A stretch of DNA of 64,000 bases from an uncultured Clostridium sp. (GTDB lineage Bacteria; Bacillota; Clostridia; Lachnospirales; Lachnospiraceae): the NCBI GenBank assembly GCA_938036545.1, contig CALHQJ010000010.1, positions 1 to 64,000 on the forward strand, read 5' to 3'. The notes beneath the pieces were generated by a model, which was not told where the DNA came from, did not search any database, and saw nothing but the letters and a program-made list of their open reading frames with translations. Shown here in pieces: positions 1 through 7,852 of the stretch. The translations under genes and the position numbers were made by a program. Position 1 is the stretch's first letter. The number at the start of each line of letters is the position of its first letter.

Positions 1-1
1 C

Positions 2-1387
2 AAGGATGTAACGGTACAGATTACCTATTATGATCCTGCAATTGAAGGAAATAATCAGATAGCAACAGGCTATGAGCATGTAACGGTAACGGAAGGGGCA
101 GAGCCGGTTGTCTTGAAAGCAGCAGACCTTTCCAACATCACAGTAGATGGCGTTGAATACAGGGTGTCAGTTTCCAATCCAGACAATAAGGATCTTACGG
201 TAGAATACCGTGAGAACGTAAACGAATACCGCTGGGCAGTAGCAGTAGAAAAGGTTCCGGTAGCAGCCAGCAAGGATGTAACCGTTCGCATTCAGTACTT
301 AGATGGAACTAATGTGATTGCTGAACGTTACGAGCATGTAACGGTAACGGAAGGAGCAGATCCGGTTGTTCTGAAAGCTTCTGAACTGAGCAATGTTACC
401 GTAGACGGTGTTGAATATAAAGTAACAGCAAACACTTCCGATTTCTCTGTTGAATATAATGCTCAGGATGAGTTTATCTGGGAAGTTCTGGCAGAAAAAA
501 TAGAGACAGATCCCGAAGAAAAAGAGACTCTTGCAACGTTAAAGGTTACCTACAAGGATGGAGAAACAGTAGTTGGCGAAGATGAGCTTTCTGCAATGGG
601 AATTGACGGCAAAGACCATACCTTTACCGCAGACGCATTAACCATTCCAGAAGGTTACGAGCTTGTTGCCAATTTTGCAGATGTAACTGTAAAATATGGT
701 GAGACTGTTTCTGTTGAAGTTGCAGTAAAGGCAATTTCCGAACCAGAGGTTCCGGTAGAGATGGCAAATGCAACTTTACATATTTCTTACACCTATAATG
801 GCAGAGAGAAATCCACTCAGGATATTACCGCAGTTGGCAAGAAGGGCGATTCCCATACTTTTACTGCTGAAAATGTAACCTTACAGGTTCCAAACGGATA
901 CAGATTAAACAAAAAGTTTGCAGATGTAACCGTTGTATTTGGAGAAACCAAGAACATTGAACTGGCTGTTTCCTATGCAAGCAGCGGAAGCTCTTCCGGC
1001 GGCGGTTCCGGCAGCGGCGGCAGCGGAAGTATTTCTTCCTCTTCTTCTAAGCAGTTAGAAAACGGACGCTGGGTTCAGGATTCCATTGGCTGGTGGTATT
1101 CCTTTAACAATGGCACCTATGCAAAGAGCGGCTGGTATTCCTTAAAGTGGGAAAACAAGACAGACTGGTACTACTTTAATGATGCTGGTTATCTGATTTC
1201 CGGCTGGTTTGAAGATAAGGGATTGAAATATTATCTCCATGACCTGCATGATGGTACTTTCGGAAGAATGTACACCGGATGGAATAAGATTGGCGAGCAG
1301 TGGTACTACTTCAATGACACAACAGAAGGAGTACTTGGCGCATTAAAGCCAGACGCACAGGTTCCGGAAGAACTGTTAAACAAGTAA
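2..1387 (+). CDS. Repetitive cell-surface protein with choline-binding-like repeats, 5' end outside window
   Basis: The reading frame is open from the left edge, so this is the C-terminal part (about 461 residues) of a larger exported protein. It starts with two copies of an approximately 86-residue module (KDVTV...YEHVTVTEGA...VEY...), then two beta-rich modules with an HTFTA and FADVTV pattern. A Ser/Gly linker follows at about 1000-1050. The tail is rich in Trp and Tyr (GWWYSFNNG, DWYYFNDAGYLISGW, QWYYFND), which resembles the choline/glucan-binding repeats that hold proteins on the cell wall. No sortase motif is seen. A strong terminator follows the stop. Adhesin or wall-associated structural roles are inferred only; the N-terminal domain that would decide function is missing. 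Confidence 0.8.
   Translation, partial: KDVTVQITYYDPAIEGNNQIATGYEHVTVTEGAEPVVLKAADLSNITVDGVEYRVSVSNPDNKDLTVEYRENVNEYRWAVAVEKVPVAASKDVTVRIQYLDGTNVIAERYEHVTVTEGADPVVLKASELSNVTVDGVEYKVTANTSDFSVEYNAQDEFIWEVLAEKIETDPEEKETLATLKVTYKDGETVVGEDELSAMGIDGKDHTFTADALTIPEGYELVANFADVTVKYGETVSVEVAVKAISEPEVPVEMANATLHISYTYNGREKSTQDITAVGKKGDSHTFTAENVTLQVPNGYRLNKKFADVTVVFGETKNIELAVSYASSGSSSGGGSGSGGSGSISSSSSKQLENGRWVQDSIGWWYSFNNGTYAKSGWYSLKWENKTDWYYFNDAGYLISGWFEDKGLKYYLHDLHDGTFGRMYTGWNKIGEQWYYFNDTTEGVLGALKPDAQVPEELLNK
74..378 (+). repeat. Two near-identical 47-bp direct repeats, 258 bp apart, inside the surface protein gene
   Basis: Bases 74-120 and 332-378 both encode the segment EHVTVTEGA-PVVLKA and differ at only a few positions. 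They mark the repeating module and are long enough to allow recombination that gains or loses one module. Confidence 0.8.
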
Positions 1388-1424
1388 TGATAAGCCCTTC
1401 TATCAAGTAGAAATAGGGTGACTG

Positions 1425-1466
1425 ACAGGAGTTGTTTGGTAGATTTACCGAATAACTCCTGTTTTC
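1425..1466 (+). terminator. Rho-independent terminator of the surface protein gene
   Basis: A 17-bp stem (1425-1441 with 1446-1462, two wobble pairs, loop GATT) begins about 40 bp after the stop codon and is followed by TTTCGT. The T-run is short, but the stem is long and almost perfect. Confidence 0.75.
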
Positions 1467-1471
1467 GTATA

Positions 1472-2386
1472 TCAGGAATCGTTGATGAGGGATTTTTTTC
1501 GTTTCTGTTGGCGGCCTCGAAGGATGGGTGGTATACAATCTTCGGTCAGGCCAAGCATTTCTATCATACGCTCGTGTTCCCGTCCGTTTTCCATAACGTA
1601 GATTCTGGTAGTTTCAATACGGGAATGCCCCAGGACATCAGCCAGCTTGGCAAGGTCTTTTCCGGTATTGTAAAAGGTTTTGGCGAACAGATGCCGAAGG
1701 TTATGAGGAAATACTTTTTTACAGTCTATACCGGCGCGTTTACACAGCCTTTTCATAGAACGCCAGATATTACTGCGGTTTAGTACTGTGCCGTTTCTGG
1801 TTAGAAAAACGGGGCCAGATGAAATATGATGTTTTTTCATATATTTTTTCAGCAGGGACTGCAGCTTAGTAGGAATAAAAATAATCCTTTTTTTGTTTTT
1901 GCAGTCTACAAAGGCTTTTCCGTGAAAAATCGCTTCTGCAGTAATAAAGGGAAGCTCGGATATGCGGATTCCAGTAGAGCAAATGGTTTCCATGACTAAT
2001 TTTAACCGCTCATCTCCGCATTTGCCGGCTTCTTGCAGAAGCTGCATGTATTCACAGCGGGAAATGTCGCGTTCTGTTTCCCGATAAAGCTGCTTTTGCT
2101 GCCGAACGGGTTTTACTCTCAGATGTTCCCAGCCTTTAAAACGAAAATAGCTATTTAAAGCAGCCAGCATGGAATTGACAGAAGATACAGCATACAGGCT
2201 GACTAAATACTGCTTCCATTCTAAAATCTGAATTCTGTTAATTGATTGATTGTGATTCCAACGGCAAAATGCCAGAATATCCCGAATATATTTTTCAATG
2301 GTTGCAGTGCTTTTTTCATTCTCAAGCATATTGTTTCGGTAAGATTCTAAATCTTCTGCAGTAATTTCATATTCTATATCGTCCAT
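1472..2386 (-). CDS. Tyrosine recombinase / integrase (XerC/D-like)
   Basis: A 304-residue site-specific recombinase. The N-terminal part (about 5-90) fits the SAM-like core-binding domain. The catalytic domain carries R141 (TGIRISEL), a Lys in the KNKKR hairpin near 165, H228 and R231 (HNLRH), H254 (LGHSRIETT) and nucleophile Y263, so the active site looks complete. I place the start at the ATG at 2386 because GGGAGGAAACAAGG lies just upstream; a longer open frame exists but runs into the divergent sipL promoter region. It converges on the surface protein gene and is divergent from sipL. No phage or integrative-element genes lie beside it, so it may be a stand-alone recombinase, possibly a local DNA-inversion enzyme. 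Its substrate is unknown. Confidence 0.85.
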   Translation of the reverse strand: MDDIEYEITAEDLESYRNNMLENEKSTATIEKYIRDILAFCRWNHNQSINRIQILEWKQYLVSLYAVSSVNSMLAALNSYFRFKGWEHLRVKPVRQQKQLYRETERDISRCEYMQLLQEAGKCGDERLKLVMETICSTGIRISELPFITAEAIFHGKAFVDCKNKKRIIFIPTKLQSLLKKYMKKHHISSGPVFLTRNGTVLNRSNIWRSMKRLCKRAGIDCKKVFPHNLRHLFAKTFYNTGKDLAKLADVLGHSRIETTRIYVMENGREHERMIEMLGLTEDCIPPILRGRQQKRKKSLINDS

Positions 2387-2479
2387 AGTCCTTGTTTCCT
2401 CCCGTATCTGCCGATATTTTCCTGAATCGTTTCTTTCCGTTATTTTATCATAGAATATCTTGTGCGGCTTTAAACATTT

Positions 2480-2508
2480 GCATAAATGGGGCGCTTTTTG
2501 CATACACT
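2480..2508 (+). promoter_or_regulatory. Candidate sigma-E-type sporulation promoter of the sipL-like gene
   Basis: GCATAAA (2480-2486), a 14-bp spacer, then CATACACT (2501-2508). The -10 element matches the Bacillus/Clostridium sigma-E consensus CATACAMT exactly and the spacing is typical; the -35 is a weaker match. sipL of C. difficile is known to belong to the sigma-E regulon, which supports the reading. Confidence 0.55.
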
Positions 2509-2561
2509 TTTTTAGGCTCAAGGTGTCAGAAAATTTTGTGAAAGAAAGGCGGGCAGGCATT

Positions 2562-4130
2562 ATGGAATTAAAAAAACAGCAGATACATATGAACCGTTGG
2601 AAGGGAAACGTTACTACGCAGGTAACTCTGGATGATGATTTTATTGTGCCGGATACCATGGACGACATGGCCCAGGTGCTTTTGGACAATGGGGAAATCC
2701 AGATAGAATCTGTAAAAAATCAGGGAGAAAAGGTTCTCGTAAAAGGGAAACTGGATTTTCAGGTACTTTACCGCCGCGCAGAAGGAGGTCTTCAGACTCT
2801 GGGAGGAACCATTCCTTTTGAAGAAGGAATTAATGTTCCCGGGCTGGAGGAACGGGATGATGTGACCTTGAGTACGGAACTGGAGGATTTAAGCACAGGA
2901 ATGGTAAATTCCCGTAAACTGGGAGTGAAAGCGATTATAACCCTGGAAGTCCGAGTAGAGAGCCTGTACCAGGCTGAGGCGGCAGAAGACGCCGGAGAAG
3001 GGGGGCAGCCCGGAACCATGGACAATGTTCTTCTGCAGCACAGAGCCATTGATATTGCCGCAATTGGGGTCCGTCATAAGGATACATTCCGGATTAAAGA
3101 GCAGCTGTCCCTGTCGGGCAGTAAACCGAATATTGACCAGCTTTTGTGGAAGGAAATGCGCTTGTGCGGCGTTTCAGCCCGTCCGGCAGGCGGCAGGATG
3201 CTGATAGACGGCAATCTGGAAGTGTTTGTTATCTATTCTGGAGAAGGAGAGGAAACTCCGGTTCAATGGTGGGAAGAGACCATTCCATTTTCAGGAGAAA
3301 TTGAGCTGGCAGGAGCAGATGAAGAGATGATACCCGTGGTGTCTATGGAGCTTGCCCATAAGAATGTGGAAGCCCGTCCGGACTATGACGGGGAAATGAG
3401 GGAGTTGGATGTAGAGGCCGTCCTGGAGCTGGATATGAAGCTGTATGAGGAACAGCAGATACAGATATTAAGCGATCTCTATGCAACGGACAGGGAATTG
3501 ACGCCTATTACAAAGGAGGCCTGTTTTGAACAGATTCTTACGAAAAACGGATGTAAATGCCGAGTGGCAGAGAAAGTTTCCATGGATCAAAACCAGCGGA
3601 TTCTTCAAATTTGCCACAGCGGAGGTGCCGTAAAAGTAGATGATATTTCAGTAGGAGAAGATCTGTTGATTATCGACGGAGCTGTGGAGGTTTCCCTGCT
3701 TTATCTGACCAGTGATGATTCTGCGCCTGTCCAGTCAGCTGTCCGCATGGTTCCATTTCATTGTGAAGCAGAAGCGGCAGGAATTAGTGAAGACAGCGTT
3801 TATCAGGTGACGCCCAGCCTGGAGCAGCTTACGGCAGTTATGGCAGGAGGAGACAGCGTTGAGATAAAAGCCGTGGCGTCTCTGGAGGTACTGGTGCTTC
3901 AGCCGGTATGCGAAGCCGTGATTACGGATGTAACCGAGCAGCCCCTGGATGTAAAGAAGCTTCAGGAGATGCCTGGAATTGTGGGATATATTGTACAGCC
4001 AGGGGACAGCTTGTGGAAAATCGCAAAAAAATTCCATATTACTGTGGAAAGCATTATGACGATGAATGAGTTAAGCAACGACGAAATCCGGCCTGGAGAT
4101 CGGTTGATTTTAGTAAAAGAAGTAGCATAG
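2562..4130 (+). CDS. sipL: SPOCS (DUF3794)-LysM spore coat morphogenesis protein, SipL-like
   Basis: A 522-residue soluble protein. Repeated SPOCS/DUF3794-type beta modules (for example around residues 40-130, 190-280 and 310-410) are followed by one C-terminal LysM domain (about 473-518, starting GYIVQPGDSLWKIA). SPOCS modules plus a terminal LysM at this length are the layout of C. difficile SipL, which binds SpoIVA and is needed for coat assembly around the forespore. The start at 2562 follows GGCGGG and removes an unlikely N-terminal extension. The gene stands alone behind a sigma-E-like promoter, so mother-cell expression in early sporulation is likely. The symbol rests on architecture and promoter type, not on a sequence search. 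Confidence 0.8.
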   Translation: MELKKQQIHMNRWKGNVTTQVTLDDDFIVPDTMDDMAQVLLDNGEIQIESVKNQGEKVLVKGKLDFQVLYRRAEGGLQTLGGTIPFEEGINVPGLEERDDVTLSTELEDLSTGMVNSRKLGVKAIITLEVRVESLYQAEAAEDAGEGGQPGTMDNVLLQHRAIDIAAIGVRHKDTFRIKEQLSLSGSKPNIDQLLWKEMRLCGVSARPAGGRMLIDGNLEVFVIYSGEGEETPVQWWEETIPFSGEIELAGADEEMIPVVSMELAHKNVEARPDYDGEMRELDVEAVLELDMKLYEEQQIQILSDLYATDRELTPITKEACFEQILTKNGCKCRVAEKVSMDQNQRILQICHSGGAVKVDDISVGEDLLIIDGAVEVSLLYLTSDDSAPVQSAVRMVPFHCEAEAAGISEDSVYQVTPSLEQLTAVMAGGDSVEIKAVASLEVLVLQPVCEAVITDVTEQPLDVKKLQEMPGIVGYIVQPGDSLWKIAKKFHITVESIMTMNELSNDEIRPGDRLILVKEVA

Positions 4131-4184
4131 GGATATTTTTCTGAAAATTGGAGATACCCATATTGTAGAAGAAAACAATCTGGA

Positions 4185-4240
4185 GGCGGGCTGAAACGTG
4201 GGGCTGAACGGTTACAAGATCCTTCACGTTTGGCTGCGCC
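4185..4240 (+). repeat. Imperfect leader hairpin with a half-copy of the dispersed repeat
   Basis: Bases 4185-4200 can pair with 4225-4240 (outer GGCG/CGCC and inner AAACGTG/CACGTTT, mismatched between). The loop contains GGCTGAACGGTTAC, the terminal sequence of the repeat family best seen at 7853-8003. It ends about 20 bp before the next start codon. Confidence 0.45.
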
Positions 4241-4263
4241 GTATTTGACAAGGAGGATTTACC

Positions 4264-4662
4264 ATGAAATCAAAAGGAGAGCCAATATTTTTGGTAGGAG
4301 AACATGGACAGGCAGTCATTGAGGTAATCGGAGGTCCCCATCAGGAAAATTTTAAATGCTGTGACCAGCCTATGGGATTATTGCTGGCTAACGAGACAGA
4401 TGGGGCAAAGGAGAAGCATGTGCCTCAGGTTACAATAGACGGAAACAGGGTTTGTGTAAAGGTAGGGGAGAATCCCCATCCAATGAGCAGTGAACACAGA
4501 ATCCAGTGGATTTATCTTCAGACGGAACAGGGATGCCAGAGAAGGATGCTGGAACCAGATCAACCGGCAGAAGCCCAATTTCTGGTAGCTGAGAATGATA
4601 AGCCGGTGGCGGTCTATTCTTACTGTAACCTTCATGGCTTTTGGAAAACCGGATTGGAGTAG
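4264..4662 (+). CDS. Superoxide reductase-like protein (desulfoferrodoxin family), iron centre I ligands lost
   Basis: A 132-residue cytosolic protein. The catalytic centre II ligands are all present: H52 (EKHVP), H72 and H78 (HPMSSEH), C121 and H124 (YCNLHG), with the E50-K51 pair used in catalysis. The family reduces superoxide to peroxide without making oxygen, which suits an anaerobe. The N-terminal region keeps the shape of the desulforedoxin domain but has only one Cys pair (KCCDQPM) and no upstream CxxC, so the FeS4 centre I should not form. It is therefore a one-iron (neelaredoxin-type) enzyme. The start follows AAGGAGG. It is a single-gene unit. Confidence 0.88.
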   Translation: MKSKGEPIFLVGEHGQAVIEVIGGPHQENFKCCDQPMGLLLANETDGAKEKHVPQVTIDGNRVCVKVGENPHPMSSEHRIQWIYLQTEQGCQRRMLEPDQPAEAQFLVAENDKPVAVYSYCNLHGFWKTGLE

Positions 4663-4674
4663 ACATACACCTTT

Positions 4675-4704
4675 TTGGCGTTGTGTGATATAATAAAGTA
4701 TAAA
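4675..4704 (+). promoter_or_regulatory. Candidate promoter before the GIY-YIG gene
   Basis: TTGGCG, an 18-bp spacer, then TATAAA. An overlapping TATAAT lies at 4689-4694, so the exact -10 is uncertain. Confidence 0.35.
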
Positions 4705-4813
4705 CACCCTGCGCATCCGGCTGGTGCTTTATTATAGATACAGGGAAACCTGGGCGGTAATCATGCAGTTGCAAAGCATTCATTACCGTTTACATAGCAA
4801 AGAGGCAAATAAG

Positions 4814-5068
4814 ATGAATTACACATATATTCTCCAGTGTGCAGACGGCACTCTTTACTGCGGTTGGACAAACTGTCTGGAAAAGAGGCTGAAAGCCCAC
4901 AATGAGGGACGGGGAGCCAAATATACAAAGAGCCGCAGACCCGTGGTGCTGGCCTATTATGAAGAGTTTGAAACAAAGTCAGAGGCCATGCGTCGGGAAG
5001 CGGCTATTAAAAAGTTAAAAAGAGAGCAGAAAGAAGCTTTGCTCAAGCGACAAACTGGTACATCATAA
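4814..5068 (+). CDS. GIY-YIG domain protein (UPF0213 / YhbQ-YazA type)
   Basis: An 84-residue single-domain protein. It has the GIY-YIG core pattern (YTYILQCADGTLYCGWT), the conserved R in EKRLKAHN, and the KYTKSRRP and EAMRREAAIKKL segments typical of the small UPF0213 family. The fold is a nuclease fold; the cellular role of this subfamily is not settled. The start chosen matches the usual family length and sits after a weak AGAGG. Its last 26 bases overlap the end of the convergent hemolysin III gene. Confidence 0.85.
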   Translation: MNYTYILQCADGTLYCGWTNCLEKRLKAHNEGRGAKYTKSRRPVVLAYYEEFETKSEAMRREAAIKKLKREQKEALLKRQTGTS

Positions 5069-5717
5069 TATAATGACATAAACTGCCTCCCATGACAAAT
5101 AAATGGAAGATTTCATGGGAGCCGAAATATTTGTGCCGGGAATTAAAAATCGGCAGCTTTAAGGCATAAATGACACCGCCTATGGTGTAAATAATGCCGC
5201 CGGCCAGAAGCCAGCCAAAGGCGGCCGGAGGAAGCGCCTGGACAATCCTGGTAAAGGCCAGAACGCATACCCAGCCCATGGCAATATATAAAATGGAAGA
5301 AAACCATTTGGGGCAGGTAATCCAGCAGGCTTTAATAATAATACCGGCAATGGCAATGGTCCAAACCAGTCCCAGCAGGAACCAGCCGACTTTGTCTCCA
5401 AGCACAATCATGCATACAGGCGTGTAGGTTCCGGCGATCAGAATAAAAATCATCATATGATCCAGCTTACGCAGCATCTGGTTGATTTTTGGGGAAATAT
5501 CCAGGGTATGATAGGTGGTGCTGGCAGCATATAATAAAATCATGCTGACAATAAAGACAGCCAGGGCAGTTACGCGAAACTGTCCGGAATCTCTGGCAGC
5601 TTTTATCAGAAGTGGGCCTGCTGCCAGGATTGCCAGAGCCATGGCGATAAAATGTGTGATGGCACTTCCAGGGTCTTTTATCTTTAAAATGTTGGATTTG
5701 ATGGTTTCCCGTGACAT
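5043..5717 (-). CDS. Hemolysin III family (PAQR-like) membrane protein
   Basis: A 224-residue protein with about seven membrane helices. Family landmarks are the N-terminal HFIAM segment, YHTLD after helix 2 and the C-terminal SHEIFHLFV-HY pattern, giving the conserved His/Asp residues of the YqfA/HlyIII family. The biochemical role is unsettled (a metal-dependent hydrolase-like site is known from PAQR relatives). The start is preceded by a perfect AGGAGG at 6-nt spacing on the minus strand. Confidence 0.88.
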   Translation of the reverse strand: MSRETIKSNILKIKDPGSAITHFIAMALAILAAGPLLIKAARDSGQFRVTALAVFIVSMILLYAASTTYHTLDISPKINQMLRKLDHMMIFILIAGTYTPVCMIVLGDKVGWFLLGLVWTIAIAGIIIKACWITCPKWFSSILYIAMGWVCVLAFTRIVQALPPAAFGWLLAGGIIYTIGGVIYALKLPIFNSRHKYFGSHEIFHLFVMGGSLCHYIMMYQFVA

Positions 5718-5784
5718 ATGATTACCTCCTGAATGTGATAACTGCTACAAGTAGTATTGAAAACTACATAATAACATATTACAT

Positions 5785-5812
5785 ACTATACACTTTTTTT
5801 GAAAAAATGCAA
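5785..5812 (-). promoter_or_regulatory. Promoter of the hemolysin III gene
   Basis: Read on the minus strand: TTGCAT (5812-5807), a 16-bp spacer, TATAGT (5790-5785), about 70 bp before the start codon. Confidence 0.55.
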
Positions 5813-5834
5813 GAGGTTTAAAAAATAATAATTC

Positions 5835-5896
5835 GGGACGGCGGGAAATCTCCGATGCTTCTTGACTGGCAAAGCCGGACAAGAAGATACCCGTCC
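5835..5896. repeat. Nested hairpin related to the dispersed repeat family
   Basis: An outer pair GGACGG/CCGTCC (5836-5841 with 5891-5896) encloses CTTCTTG (5858-5864) and CAAGAAG (5880-5886). The CTTCTTG...CAAGAAG arm is the internal hairpin of the elements at 7853 and 18084. It lies in the divergent region and would be in the rluA leader if transcribed. Confidence 0.45.
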
Positions 5897-5943
5897 TGAA
5901 CAGCTATAATAAAAAAACAATTCAGAAAGGCGGAATACAAAAG

Positions 5944-6627
5944 ATGCTTAAGATTTTATATGAAGATCAGGATGTGATTGTGCCGGTTAAGGCGGCAGGA
6001 TTGGAATCCCAGTCTACCCACAGCTTTGAGCCGGATATGGTTAGTGAAATCCGGAAACATATTGCAAAGTTATCCACAAAATCATCCACAAGTTCGGTAG
6101 TGCCATATGTGGGAGTTATCCACAGATTGGATAAGCCAGTAGGTGGAGTTATGGTTTATGCCAAAAATCAAAAGGCGGCAGCAGCCTTGTCGAAACAGGT
6201 ACAGGAGGGAAAGCTGAAGAAAACCTATTGTGCAGAAATTTGTGGAAAACCTGTGGATAATGTGGGGAAATATGTGGATTTTTTGCGGAAAGAGGCAGGA
6301 AGCAATTATTCACAAATTGTTGATAAGTCTGTGGATGGAAGTAAAAAAGCAGAACTTTCTTATGAGATTTTGAGGACAAAGATAATAGATGGACAGGAAG
6401 TGTCTCTGGTAAAAATTCATTTAATAACCGGCCGCCATCACCAGATCCGAGTCCAGTTTGCCGGACATGGCTTTCCGCTTTTGGGAGACGCTAAATATGG
6501 AAAAAGCAGCAGACGGCAGCCACTGGCATTGTGGGCTATGGAACTGACATTTGTTCACCCTGTTACAGGAGAAGAACTGAGTTTTTCTGCACAGCCGGAA
6601 GGTTCGGCTTTTAAGGCATTTTTTTAA
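5944..6627 (+). CDS. RluA-family pseudouridine synthase without S4 domain
   Basis: A 227-residue RNA pseudouridine synthase. The catalytic Asp lies in VIHRLDKPVGGVMV (HRLD motif), followed by the KTYCAEI and LITGRHHQIRVQF motifs of the RluA fold. There is no N-terminal S4 RNA-binding domain, so it is the short form; whether the target is rRNA or tRNA cannot be told. The start follows AAAGGCGG. The stretch from about residue 40 to 130 is encoded by DNA unusually dense in TTATCCACA-like words (separate entry). The Ser/Thr run just before the catalytic motif looks like an insertion relative to relatives as I know them. Confidence 0.9.
   Translation: MLKILYEDQDVIVPVKAAGLESQSTHSFEPDMVSEIRKHIAKLSTKSSTSSVVPYVGVIHRLDKPVGGVMVYAKNQKAAAALSKQVQEGKLKKTYCAEICGKPVDNVGKYVDFLRKEAGSNYSQIVDKSVDGSKKAELSYEILRTKIIDGQEVSLVKIHLITGRHHQIRVQFAGHGFPLLGDAKYGKSSRRQPLALWAMELTFVHPVTGEELSFSAQPEGSAFKAFF
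6070..6338. promoter_or_regulatory. Intragenic DnaA-box cluster in the rluA-like gene
   Basis: Perfect DnaA boxes TTATCCACA at 6070-6078 and 6116-6124, and its complement TGTGGATAA at 6252-6260. One-mismatch boxes lie at 6082-6090 (TCATCCACA), 6241-6249 (TGTGGAAAA) and 6306-6314 (TTATTCACA). Two-mismatch boxes lie at 6273-6281 and 6330-6338. A perfect 9-mer is expected about 0.5 times in 64 kb on both strands, so three within 191 bp is far above chance. Confidence 0.6.
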
Positions 6628-6700
6628 ATGAATAATCCGTGGAATATTGTTTATAATAGACTTTGTACAAAGGAAGTACAAATCAGAAACAGGTGAGTCC

Positions 6701-7777
6701 ATGGAGAAGCCGAAGGAGAAACTGAAGAAAATTTTTATTATAATAGGAATTACAGGGGCTGTATATGCAGGATTTCAATATCTGCTGCCCCTGATAGTTC
6801 CTTTTTTTGCCGCCTATGTAACAGCAGCTTTGCTGGAGCCGTCTGCAAAATGGATTCAGGAAAAACTTTCGGTTACATGGAAAGCAAAAACCATTTACAT
6901 TCCAATTGAAATTATTGGAGGAGGGGAACTGATTGCCGCTCTGGGGCTTTTGGGGGCAGGCATTTACTTTGGAGGCTGCAGGCTGGCAGCTCAGCTTCAG
7001 TTGTTTCTTTATGCCTTGCCGGAGTTTACCAGAAAGTTTGATAATTGGCTGACCGGATGCTGCCAGTCAGCGGAACAGCTTTTGAATTTGAAATCCGGTT
7101 ATATGGTTTGCCTGGTACAGGATATGCTGAGGGATTTAGGAGCGTCTGTAAAGACAGCGGCCATGCCGTATTTAATGGTAAGCTCGGTTTCGGTTGTCCA
7201 GTGGATTGCCGGAGGCCTGGTGATTTTCTTTGTGCTGTTTCTGGCAACCGTTTTAACACTGGGAAAATTAGAGTCTATTCGGGAACTGGAAAAAAAGTCT
7301 TTATTTCGAGAAGAATTTCGGATTATTCACGAAAAAATGCATTTGTTTGGAAAAACATATGTAAGAGTCCAGGCCATAATCCTGCTGCTTACCACCGGCA
7401 TTTGCATTACAGGGCTGTTTCTGCTTAAAAATCCGTATTATATGCTGCTGGGAACCGGCATTGGCCTGCTGGATGCCCTGCCTCTGTTTGGAACAGGGAC
7501 GGCGCTGATTCCCTGGGCCATTATAGAATTGATTGCAGGGAAAAGCGGACAGGCAGCAGCTTTAACTGGAATATACGGAATATGCTACGTCCTGCGCCAG
7601 GTGCTGGAAACCAGAATGATGGCAAAGGAAACCGGCTTATCTGCCCTGGAAACGCTGGCAGCCCTTTATATTGGCCTGAGGCTTTTCGGAATATGGGGCG
7701 TTTTGCTGGGGCCTGCTGCATTGATGCTTATTAAAACTTTTTTGGAAATTATTGCAGATCCGGCAGAAAAAATATAA
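6701..7777 (+). CDS. AI-2E/YtvI-family permease-like membrane protein
   Basis: A 358-residue integral membrane protein with about seven or eight helices. It has the family's paired N-terminal helices (ending YVTAALLEPSAKW), a long amphipathic middle region, and the C-terminal signature around LLGTGIGLLDALPLFGTGTA. The family includes AI-2 exporters, Na+/H+ antiporters and the B. subtilis sporulation protein YtvI, so the substrate is unknown. The start at ATG 6701 follows AGGTGAG; an upstream TTG in frame has no ribosome binding site. Confidence 0.8.
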   Translation: MEKPKEKLKKIFIIIGITGAVYAGFQYLLPLIVPFFAAYVTAALLEPSAKWIQEKLSVTWKAKTIYIPIEIIGGGELIAALGLLGAGIYFGGCRLAAQLQLFLYALPEFTRKFDNWLTGCCQSAEQLLNLKSGYMVCLVQDMLRDLGASVKTAAMPYLMVSSVSVVQWIAGGLVIFFVLFLATVLTLGKLESIRELEKKSLFREEFRIIHEKMHLFGKTYVRVQAIILLLTTGICITGLFLLKNPYYMLLGTGIGLLDALPLFGTGTALIPWAIIELIAGKSGQAAALTGIYGICYVLRQVLETRMMAKETGLSALETLAALYIGLRLFGIWGVLLGPAALMLIKTFLEIIADPAEKI

Positions 7778-7852
7778 GTTTTCCTTGCAGAACCTGGTAT
7801 TGAGTGGTAACATTAGCAAATATACTTGGTATTGACAGTTACATGGTATATA

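Noticed and set aside
5043..5717. Hemolysin toxin
   Set aside because: Despite the family name, hemolysin III proteins are PAQR-like membrane proteins found in non-haemolytic bacteria.
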